Shown here: positions 1 to 5,258 of the stretch, piece after piece
Layout: every line of letters starts with the position of its first letter
Position numbering within the stretch: position 1 is the stretch's first letter
NCBI GenBank assembly: GCA_020355945.1
Contig: CP070627.1
Span: 1,859,400 to 1,865,601 of the forward strand
Length of the DNA stretch: 6,202 bases
Direction: 5' to 3'
Origin: Candidatus Aminicenantota bacterium
Lineage (GTDB): Bacteria > Acidobacteriota > Aminicenantia > UBA2199
Notes under the pieces: generated by a model
Databases searched by the model: none
Told to the model about the DNA's origin: nothing
Seen by the model: the letters and a program-made list of their open reading frames with translations, nothing else
Made by a program: the position numbers and the translations under genes

Positions 1-791
1 ACTTCAGTCGCGGTTTTCATGGATACGGCAATATCCAGGTGATGAAGGTCCGGGACCTTTTGGGGAAGCATAGATAATTGGAATTTCCTGGCCTCTTGTA
101 GTTCAATGGATTTTTGTTTACTTTCCTCGCTTACCGCCTGGGTTTGTGCCCTGGCAACATTGGCCCGGAATTCGGCCTTCTTGGCTCTTTGTTCAATTTC
201 CCTAATGGCTGTGTATTCCTTTTCTATTTTTTGAAACTTACGCTTCCAAAGGCTATAAAATACAACTGCTAGAACCAGGACAAGACAAACGAGAAGAACC
301 ACCGCCGGTGTGTTCCTTTGCGAGGGCAAAACAATAACTTTTATGGAAATACCTTTTACAAACCGGTTGTTGTTGTTTAAATCATTTAAACCTTTGATTC
401 CAAACACATATTCCCCGGGTTTAAGAAGGTTATAAGTCACAACGCGCCCTGTTTCCGCGTTAATCCAATTTTCATCAAAGCCTTTCATTTTATAGGTATA
501 TTTATTTTTTTCGAGGTTGCCAGGTTCCCGGACTACATATTGAAAAGAGAATAAATTTTTTTTAAATGATAAGACAATTTCCCCGGAATCCGTTCCTATC
601 CGGAGGGTTTCCGGGTTGTTCTCGACAACGGTCCACTCAAAATGCTTGATTTTAAATCCTTCCGAATTATTCAAGCTGACCCTGGTATCTCCTGCCATTA
701 TAAATGAAAGAAAAAGCAGGGAAATTGAAATCCCGGTCCATATTTTTCCATTCACAACCTTGAGAACGGCTTTTGTGCTCGATATTACCAT
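1..791 (-). CDS. Membrane-anchored Y_Y_Y-domain sensor with SpoIIE/RsbU-type PP2C phosphatase (C-terminus outside window)
   Basis: The frame is open from the ATG at 791-789 to the window edge, giving 263 residues of an incomplete gene. Seen in order: a hydrophobic N-terminal segment (about residues 17-33, signal peptide or anchor); a Y_Y_Y-type beta-sandwich (about 70-155) with the typical YTYKMKGFDENW and LKPGEYVFGIKG stretches; a membrane helix (about 160-180); a charged helix likely to form a coiled coil (about 183-235); and EARKFQLSMLPQKVPDL, the usual entry to SpoIIE-like serine phosphatase domains. The window ends at residue 263 (TEV), just where the family normally has the GGDYYD metal-binding motif, so catalytic competence cannot be judged. 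By family knowledge such proteins sense an extracytoplasmic signal and dephosphorylate anti-sigma-factor antagonists; the target here is unknown. There is no beta-propeller before the Y_Y_Y domain, unlike many hybrid sensors. A GTG at codon 13 would give a tidier signal peptide, but the promoter position favours the ATG. Confidence 0.85.
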   Translation of the reverse strand, partial: MVISSTKAVLKVVNGKIWTGISISLLFLSFIMAGDTRVSLNNSEGFKIKHFEWTVVENNPETLRIGTDSGEIVLSFKKNLFSFQYVVREPGNLEKNKYTYKMKGFDENWINAETGRVVTYNLLKPGEYVFGIKGLNDLNNNNRFVKGISIKVIVLPSQRNTPAVVLLVCLVLVLAVVFYSLWKRKFQKIEKEYTAIREIEQRAKKAEFRANVARAQTQAVSEESKQKSIELQEARKFQLSMLPQKVPDLHHLDIAVSMKTATE

Positions 792-826
792 ACGAATATT
801 ATAACATTCCAATTGGCACGATTCAA
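792..826 (-). promoter_or_regulatory. Sigma70-type promoter of the Y_Y_Y/phosphatase gene, predicted leaderless
   Basis: On the minus strand, TTGAAT (826-821, 4/6 to TTGACA) is followed by exactly 17 bp and then a perfect TATAAT (803-798). Only six bases (ATTCGT) separate the -10 box from the ATG at 791. Transcription usually starts about 6-7 nt after the -10 box, so the mRNA should begin at or next to the start codon, leaving no room for a Shine-Dalgarno site; none is seen. The promoter lies wholly in the 72-bp gap after the LRR gene, so the phosphatase gene can be transcribed independently. Confidence 0.7.
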
Positions 827-848
827 GACATCCGCTATTAGATGAGAA

Positions 849-870
849 TGGTGCCAGGTAAAATTATTTC
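849..870 (-). repeat. Intergenic repeat copy A, overlapping the stop of the LRR gene
   Basis: On the minus strand this reads GAAATAATTTT followed by ACCTGGCACCA. The same sequence, with one T fewer and two transitions, occurs on the plus strand at 4779-4799. The copy includes the TAA stop (866-864) of the LRR gene. The plus strand carries GGTGCCAGG at 850-858, also found at 4678-4686. Two near-identical sites of about 21 nt, both just 3' of genes, suggest a dispersed intergenic repeat; its nature (REP-like, end of a small mobile element) is inferred. Confidence 0.5.
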
Positions 871-3356
871 TCGGGTGTATTTCTCGGGTGAATATTGATG
901 ATTATCTTTTCCTGATGTATCGGTTCTGTTCCCACCTTCTCTATGAAAACCAGTGGGTACTGACCGATAAAACCGACTCCCGGCTGCCAGTATAAAAATC
1001 CGGCGTTGGGCTCAAGGGTCGAACCGATGGGAAGCGGAGAAATCGCCTGTATTGTTCTGTTCGATGTCGCGGGACTTCCGGGTTCGGAGCCAGGATCAAA
1101 GAAATAAATCTCAAGGCGTTCCAATTCCTTAATGTCAATGATTATGCTGCCTTTTGCCTCGGGTGCAATCGACTGCGGTTCAATATCCTTATATCCTTTC
1201 CGGATTTTAACTGGCTCCCACCGGTTGATCGGGATATGAGTCAGGTCTTGCGGTGCCTCGTTGGTTTCGATTGACCCGATGGTGCGCATCATGGTTCTTA
1301 AATCGTTCCCGGTATTGAGGATGGAAAAATACCGGCTCCCGATTCCATCGATATTACCGGCGCTGTCTTTTACTGTCCATTGAATGGTATGAACTCCGTT
1401 CTCATAGGCAGTAGTATCCAGGTAAAAATAACCCACCGCGCCATTGCTGTTGGCGTAATCAGGGAAAAGCGCGGCAATGTCTTCCCTGTAAATATTGTAG
1501 GTGGGATGTCCGACCTCAATACTGTCTACCCATACCTTAATAGTAAAACCATCAACCGGGATACTATTGGGCCGCGGTGTTAACGCCCAACCCCAGTTGA
1601 TGAAAGCGCTGCCCGAGGCTTTGCCGCCCTGGGTAGGTGTATCGATTGTGCCAAACGGTTTTATTGTATTGACATTATCTACTGTAATGGTTTTGGTGCC
1701 CAGGGTCACGGCTTCTCCTACAACATCCGTGGCTATGGCATGTAATGTAAATTTTCCGCTGCCGTTATTGGGCAAAAAATTGGTCAGCAGCATGTAACCC
1801 CAGCCCGCTTTATAATTATTGGGGTAATCCGGGTAAGCGGTTTCAACGTCCGGGCGAGCTCCCTCGACAAATACACCGTCACCGATATATACAAAAGATT
1901 TTTTTCCTTCCTCCCGATAGATTTTAACACTTTCGATACCCACGTCATCCAGCACCCAACCGGTCACAGGGATACTGCTGCTGACAGTGGAACCATCGAT
2001 GGGGGTTGAAAACTCACCAAAGGGTTTTTTATTCTGGTGTTGAGCAATCACTTCCAGGGTGACGGCAATGGTTTGTGGGGAATTAGCGGCATTGGGATCG
2101 CTAACTGAAACAGTACCGGTATAAGTGCCGGCCATTAAACCTATGGGGTCAACAGATACATAAATAATGCCGTCATCGATACCGCTTACCGGGTCACAAC
2201 TTAACCAGGAGATATCCACATTCGCTGACCAATTTAAAGTGCCGACACCTGTATTTTTGATCCAGACACTTTGTGGTTCTGTCACCGTTCCCGGTGGTAT
2301 GGCGGTAAAACCCATTTTTATACGGTTCAAACTGATTATTGAGCTTGTTCCCCCATTCCCCCCGCATTCATTTTGAAAAAGTTCCCAACCCGGGTCATGA
2401 GTATCTAACCAGGTGATTACATCCGGATCCGTCGCAGTCAAGCAATTATTTTTTATGCTAAATGTAACAATTTTGGCTAAGTTTAATAAACTTGACGGAA
2501 CCTCTCCACTCAATTTATTTGAATTCAAATATAATAGGTCCAGTTCACTGAGGGACCCAATTTGAGAGGGAATATTTCCAGTCAGTTGGTTTTGAGCCAG
2601 ACCAAGCTGACACAACCTTTTTAGGTTTCCGAATTCCGCGGGAATACTACCACTCAACTGATTTTCATATAAATACAAGTATTCCAAATTGCTTAAATTT
2701 CCCAATTCCTTAGGAATATTTCCGCTTAATTGGTTATCATCAAGGGATAACCATTCCAGGAAACTGAGATTTCCCAATGCAGCGGGGATACTGCCGGTCA
2801 GTTGATTTGATTGTAAAATCAATTGCACCAATTTTTCGAGGTTCCCCAATTGAGAGGGAATATTTCCGCTTAATTGATTGGTCCTCATCCAGAATATTTC
2901 CAAATTGCGTAAATTTCCTAATTCCGGTGGAAGACTCCCGCTCAATTGGTTACCCTGTAATATTAGATGAGATAACTTGCTGAGTTTTCCTATTTCAGGT
3001 GGGATACTACCACTCAAATAGCCGCCATCTAAAATAAGGGCTGTTAGATTGCTAAGATTTCCGATTTCCGGGGGAATTGTGCCTGTAAGATTATTATTTA
3101 CAAAATTTACTCCACAAACATAACTATCGTTAATATCAATTCCATGCCAATTTTCCTCCGTGCCGGGCATGGCAAATCCATCGGTATGAAGTGGCGGTGT
3201 TTTCCATCCGCTGTTATTTGTCCAATTGTCTCCATTGGTGGAATTGTACAGGGCAATTAACGCGGCCCGCTCTTGGGCAGGAATTGCTCCGTACACAAAA
3301 GTGGAAATGAAAAAAAATAAGACAAAAAAGATATTGCCGATAAATCGTCCTTTCAT
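864..3356 (-). CDS. Secreted plant-type LRR protein with BACON-like and two Ig-like domains
   Basis: This 830-aa protein starts at an ATG 5 nt after a strong GGAGG. Residues 1-23 form a signal peptide (KGR, a hydrophobic core, then likely cleavage near VYGA). An N-terminal cap (about 27-90, with paired Trp motifs and Cys81) leads into nine exact 24-residue LRRs (91-306) with consensus LGNLxxLxxLxLxxNQLSGxIP, the class best known from plant receptor kinases. A cap typical of bacterial LRR proteins follows (NNCLTATDP to Cys331). Then come a BACON-like beta domain (about 341-437), two related Ig-like domains (about 444-562 and 565-680), a linker, and a C-terminal module with PLPIGSTLEPNAGFLYWQPG (about 770-822) like putative-Ig/cadherin-type modules. 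No catalytic motif, LPXTG or C-terminal membrane helix is seen. The make-up suggests an exported binding or adhesion protein; the ligand is unknown. It stands alone, with flanking promoter candidates on both sides. Confidence 0.9.
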   Translation of the reverse strand: MKGRFIGNIFFVLFFFISTFVYGAIPAQERAALIALYNSTNGDNWTNNSGWKTPPLHTDGFAMPGTEENWHGIDINDSYVCGVNFVNNNLTGTIPPEIGNLSNLTALILDGGYLSGSIPPEIGKLSKLSHLILQGNQLSGSLPPELGNLRNLEIFWMRTNQLSGNIPSQLGNLEKLVQLILQSNQLTGSIPAALGNLSFLEWLSLDDNQLSGNIPKELGNLSNLEYLYLYENQLSGSIPAEFGNLKRLCQLGLAQNQLTGNIPSQIGSLSELDLLYLNSNKLSGEVPSSLLNLAKIVTFSIKNNCLTATDPDVITWLDTHDPGWELFQNECGGNGGTSSIISLNRIKMGFTAIPPGTVTEPQSVWIKNTGVGTLNWSANVDISWLSCDPVSGIDDGIIYVSVDPIGLMAGTYTGTVSVSDPNAANSPQTIAVTLEVIAQHQNKKPFGEFSTPIDGSTVSSSIPVTGWVLDDVGIESVKIYREEGKKSFVYIGDGVFVEGARPDVETAYPDYPNNYKAGWGYMLLTNFLPNNGSGKFTLHAIATDVVGEAVTLGTKTITVDNVNTIKPFGTIDTPTQGGKASGSAFINWGWALTPRPNSIPVDGFTIKVWVDSIEVGHPTYNIYREDIAALFPDYANSNGAVGYFYLDTTAYENGVHTIQWTVKDSAGNIDGIGSRYFSILNTGNDLRTMMRTIGSIETNEAPQDLTHIPINRWEPVKIRKGYKDIEPQSIAPEAKGSIIIDIKELERLEIYFFDPGSEPGSPATSNRTIQAISPLPIGSTLEPNAGFLYWQPGVGFIGQYPLVFIEKVGTEPIHQEKIIINIHPRNTPEK
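865..890 (-). repeat. Perfect 13-bp tandem duplication at the 3' end of the LRR gene
   Basis: The plus-strand unit TATTTCTCGGGTG occurs twice back to back (865-877 and 878-890). It encodes the final residues HPRNTPEK and supplies two bases of the TAA stop. As 13 is not a multiple of three, the second copy shifts the frame and sets the present C-terminus. Confidence 0.9.
2439..3086 (-). repeat. Array of nine 72-bp leucine-rich repeat units within the LRR gene
   Basis: Residues 91-306 divide into nine units of exactly 24 residues with no insertion or deletion, hence a 72-bp period. Units 2-8 end in [GN][NQ][QK]L-like stretches followed by SG or TG, then [SN][IL]P. The DNA units have diverged but share codons for GNL, NQL and SGxIP, so unit gain or loss by recombination is plausible. 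This is a coding repeat, not a separate element. Confidence 0.85.
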
Positions 3357-3361
3357 TTGAT

Positions 3362-3369
3362 CCTCCTTT
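3362..3369 (-). promoter_or_regulatory. Strong Shine-Dalgarno site of the LRR gene
   Basis: The minus strand reads AAAGGAGG (3369-3362), then ATCAA, then the ATG at 3356. A GGAGG core with 5-nt spacing is near ideal and fixes the start codon. It contrasts with the two neighbouring genes, which have no Shine-Dalgarno site and appear leaderless. Confidence 0.9.
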
Positions 3370-3394
3370 CAAAATCGTTGGCACTGCAAAATTT

Positions 3395-3429
3395 AGAATA
3401 TTAAATATTTTAAATATTCTTAAATATTC
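3395..3429 (-). promoter_or_regulatory. Candidate promoter and operator-like AT-rich repeats upstream of the LRR gene
   Basis: On the minus strand TTAAGA (3423-3418) and TATTCT (3400-3395) are 17 bp apart, each 4/6 to consensus, which would give a leader of about 30 nt. The same bases hold three direct copies of plus-strand TTAAATATT (3401, 3410 and 3420) and a dyad of GAATATT (3396-3402) and AATATTC (3413-3419) with a 10-bp spacer; AATATTC recurs at 3423-3429. The repeats are plain in the sequence, but promoter and operator roles are inferred, and AT-rich DNA gives such matches easily. Confidence 0.4.
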
Positions 3430-3510
3430 GCCTGGCCCCTTATTTTACTTATTCATTTCTACCATATCTCGGATCAGGCCGAAAAATATACCTCCGGTGC
3501 TTTTGTGCGA

Positions 3511-4614
3511 CTATTTCCATTTAAGAATCTGTACTTCGTCCCAGCGGATATGGGGGAAATACCGCTTCCTGTTCTCCCTCGAGGTTATATACCGGAACGT
3601 CGGGTTCCTCATAGACCCGGTGTTGACTTCCATATCACTTTCCCCGGTCAGGTACTCCAACGCTTCATCCAGGCCATCGGCTTTAAACGGGATTTGATGT
3701 TCCGCCAGTGCGGCGGCCATGCGCACAAACTCCCGGTTATAAAAAGGATCGGCAATACTGAGACGAAAGAAATGGTCATCTTCTTCCGGGGGATATAGAT
3801 AAATGCCGTGGGGGGAACTATAAACAATCTCAAACGGGTGCGCCCCATCCCATTTATCCGAGTGGAACCAATCCATGTACTCTTTTTTACTGTCCGGGTC
3901 TTCGATAAACCACATGCCGCCATGCCGCATATCCGCCCAGCGTTTGATCAAATCACGGGGTGTTAACTTTTTATCCATTTCTAACCGTTGGATTTCTTTT
4001 TCAAATGCGGCCCGGTAACAAATTGCCGCTGTGTTTAAATAATCATTCAGGGAAATTTCAGATACGCTTAACTTCTTCTCGAGATGCTTTTGATAGGCGG
4101 CTTTGATCTGGTCCGCCTCCGGGGTAGGCATCAGTTCATGCTCCTGGCAAGTATATTTTCGTTTGATTCGCCCGGTTCTCCAATCAAAAGGCAGCGTCCT
4201 TTCGATCAATTGATCGCCATATTCTTTTAACAGCTCGATAAAACGGATGGTTTCCTCGATGAAGTGGAAATAATAATCCGGGACAGTATCGTTTCCTTTT
4301 TCAATGCCGTGATATCCCCCGGAGGTAAACCCGTAAAAACTAATAGTATAAGCTTTGCCGCGGTGTAAATTAAGGGAGAAAGGACTGCAAATCATCCTGC
4401 CTTTGCGTTTCATGGGCAAATAAAAATACTTCCAGGTGGTATCCCACTGGTCATCGAAAGAGGGTACTGCTTTCGCGGCTAACTCGGCTGCTTTTGCATA
4501 AAGCGCATCGCTGTTAAATTCCACTAAACCGTGCACACGCAAATGCTTGTATGCTTTGGTAAAGGAAAAGGTGGGCGAAAATAACCGTGTGATTTCAGTG
4601 ATATTTATTTTCAT
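3511..4614 (-). CDS. Protein of unknown function, 367 aa
   Basis: I do not recognise a named family with confidence. The start is set at the ATG 4614-4612 (MKINITEITRLF). The frame stays open to a TTG at 4650, but that TTG is part of the -35 box of the gene's own promoter, so the longer version cannot be right. The protein is soluble, with no signal peptide or membrane helix. The N-terminal part (about 1-115) is rich in aromatic and basic residues (TWKYFYLPMKRKGRM). A helical middle follows (about 115-215). The C-terminal part (about 216-335) begins LTPRDLIKRWADMRHGGMWF and includes DPDSKKEYMDWFHS, KWDGAHPFEI and YLTGESD. From memory this C-terminal arrangement resembles uncharacterised bacterial proteins with ADGRDGG and GGHPWE motifs, a tentative link. 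No known catalytic signature stands out. The gene is monocistronic, with its own strong promoter. Confidence 0.8.
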   Translation of the reverse strand: MKINITEITRLFSPTFSFTKAYKHLRVHGLVEFNSDALYAKAAELAAKAVPSFDDQWDTTWKYFYLPMKRKGRMICSPFSLNLHRGKAYTISFYGFTSGGYHGIEKGNDTVPDYYFHFIEETIRFIELLKEYGDQLIERTLPFDWRTGRIKRKYTCQEHELMPTPEADQIKAAYQKHLEKKLSVSEISLNDYLNTAAICYRAAFEKEIQRLEMDKKLTPRDLIKRWADMRHGGMWFIEDPDSKKEYMDWFHSDKWDGAHPFEIVYSSPHGIYLYPPEEDDHFFRLSIADPFYNREFVRMAAALAEHQIPFKADGLDEALEYLTGESDMEVNTGSMRNPTFRYITSRENRKRYFPHIRWDEVQILKWK

Positions 4615-4617
4615 AAT

Positions 4618-4630
4618 GCATATGATATGC
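4618..4630. promoter_or_regulatory. Perfect 13-bp palindrome over the -10 box
   Basis: GCATAT-C-ATATGC (minus strand) is a perfect inverted repeat with 6-bp arms and one central base. It contains the whole -10 hexamer (4627-4622) and ends 3 nt before the start codon. A dyad in this position is well placed for a repressor that would block polymerase. The binding protein is unknown; the XRE regulator just upstream is one candidate. Confidence 0.4.
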
Positions 4631-4650
4631 GCTTTCTGAAAAAATGTCAA
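4622..4650 (-). promoter_or_regulatory. Near-consensus sigma70-type promoter of the 367-aa gene, predicted leaderless
   Basis: The minus strand has a perfect TTGACA (4650-4645), a 17-bp spacer and TATCAT (4627-4622, 5/6 to TATAAT). Seven bases (ATGCATT) separate the -10 box from the ATG at 4614, so the transcript should start at or within a base or two of the start codon. No Shine-Dalgarno site is present. An out-of-frame ATG lies 7 nt upstream of the real start but opens only a very short frame. Confidence 0.8.
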
Positions 4651-4677
4651 CCGCCCCTTTGCCCAGAAAAGAGAAAA

Positions 4678-4798
4678 GGTGCCAGGCTAGAAAAAACCAG
4701 GTCTATTAATACTCGATCCCCGGTTTGTAATTCATCTGCCATTTCCGAACATTCGGTACGATACCCGGGCGGAAGCCTGAAATAATTTACCTGACACT
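4678..4798. repeat. Candidate small element with imperfect inverted ends
   Basis: The plus strand has GGTGCCAGG at 4678-4686 and its imperfect inverse CCTGACACT at 4790-4798 (7 of 9 bases pair), bounding 121 bp in the gap between the regulator and the 367-aa gene. The left end also occurs at 850-858, and the right end is part of the repeat shared with 849-870. Inside are a short dyad (CCGAA-CA-TTCGG, 4746-4757) and no convincing gene. This fits a REP-like or miniature element remnant, but one window cannot establish its boundaries. Confidence 0.35.
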
Positions 4799-4799
4799 A
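4779..4799 (+). repeat. Intergenic repeat copy C, downstream of the XRE gene
   Basis: The plus strand reads GAAATAATTT then ACCTGACACTA, matching the minus strand at 870-849 except for one missing T and two C/T-type changes. It ends 9 bp from the stop of the XRE gene and is in the opposite orientation to copy A relative to transcription, which argues against it being a conserved terminator signal. Confidence 0.5.
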
Positions 4800-4808
4800 C
4801 TATCTATT

Positions 4809-5249
4809 CTATTTTTCTGCTTTCTTCTTTTCTTTTTCAATCATCTTTTCGTTTTCCTTTCTGATAGTGGCCTCATTATCAATGCATACTTTTGACGCAT
4901 AGCCCATTACCGTATTTCTCACAAAATTACTTTTTTTCATTAGCCGGTAAAGGTCATCGATGTTATCGAGTTCCAGTTTTAATTCTTTCTCTTTTTTTAA
5001 GACCTCGTCCTTATCCGGCAGGAACATTTCGCCCTCTCCCAACAGCAGGTAATTAAGGTTTACATTAAAGGTGTTCGCGATTTTTAAAATCGTTTCAATG
5101 CCTGGATTTTTCCTTTTACCGCTTATTAAATCCGATAAATAACCGCTGTTCAACCCGGCAGCCAGGGCCATTTCTTTTTGTTGAAGACCCAGCGCATGCA
5201 GCAGGTTTTGAAGGCGTTGGCCTAACTCACTTGTGGTTTTCTTTTTCAC
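4809..5249 (-). CDS. XRE-family (Cro/C1-type HTH) transcriptional regulator
   Basis: This 146-aa protein has a Cro/C1-type helix-turn-helix at about residues 9-67: QKEMALAAGLNSGYLSDLISGKRKNPG holds helices 2 and 3, and FNVNLNYLLLGEGEMF is the usual end of the domain. The remainder (about 80-146) is highly charged and helical, with a Lys/Glu-rich tail likely to form a coiled coil and mediate self-association. There is no peptidase or ligand-binding domain. The start is a GTG at 5249, the only start in this frame before the HTH; a TGA lies three codons upstream. It begins 9 bp after the stop of the ABC-permease-like gene with a weak ribosome site. A TAATG at that stop opens a 10-codon out-of-frame reading that may help translational coupling. 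By position it may regulate the transporter operon, itself, or the palindrome-bearing promoter downstream; none of these is shown. Confidence 0.9.
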   Translation of the reverse strand: MKKKTTSELGQRLQNLLHALGLQQKEMALAAGLNSGYLSDLISGKRKNPGIETILKIANTFNVNLNYLLLGEGEMFLPDKDEVLKKEKELKLELDNIDDLYRLMKKSNFVRNTVMGYASKVCIDNEATIRKENEKMIEKEKKKAEK

Positions 5250-5258
5250 GGTATTTCA

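Noticed and set aside
616..804. Plus-strand 62-codon open frame
   Set aside because: It lies antisense to the phosphatase gene, has no ribosome site and no recognisable protein features. The minus-strand frame has clear domains.
3430..3439. Minus-strand GGGGCCAGGC as a fourth copy of the GGTGCCAGG-type motif
   Set aside because: It is a single short match with a mismatch and no shared flanks; similar matches occur inside coding sequence (for example near 516), so chance is likely.
3465..3510. Short TCGG/CCGA hairpin after the stop of the 367-aa gene as a terminator
   Set aside because: The stem is only 4 bp and no U-rich tract follows it; not distinguishable from chance.
3505..3798. Plus-strand open frames of 66 and 97 codons
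   Set aside because: They lie opposite the coding sequence of the 367-aa gene, and their translations are low in plausible protein structure.
3648..3923. Minus-strand 91-codon frame inside the 367-aa gene
   Set aside because: It is an out-of-frame reading of the same strand. The main frame spans the whole interval without interruption.
4746..4757. CCGAA-CA-TTCGG dyad as a terminator for the XRE gene
   Set aside because: The loop would be only two bases and no T-tract follows on either strand; possibly part of the repeat instead.
4706..4786. Minus-strand 26-codon frame (ends NYKPGIEY) between two stops in the intergenic element
   Set aside because: It lacks a start near its beginning and is too short to support as a gene. 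It might be a scrap of a larger element, but nothing shows this.
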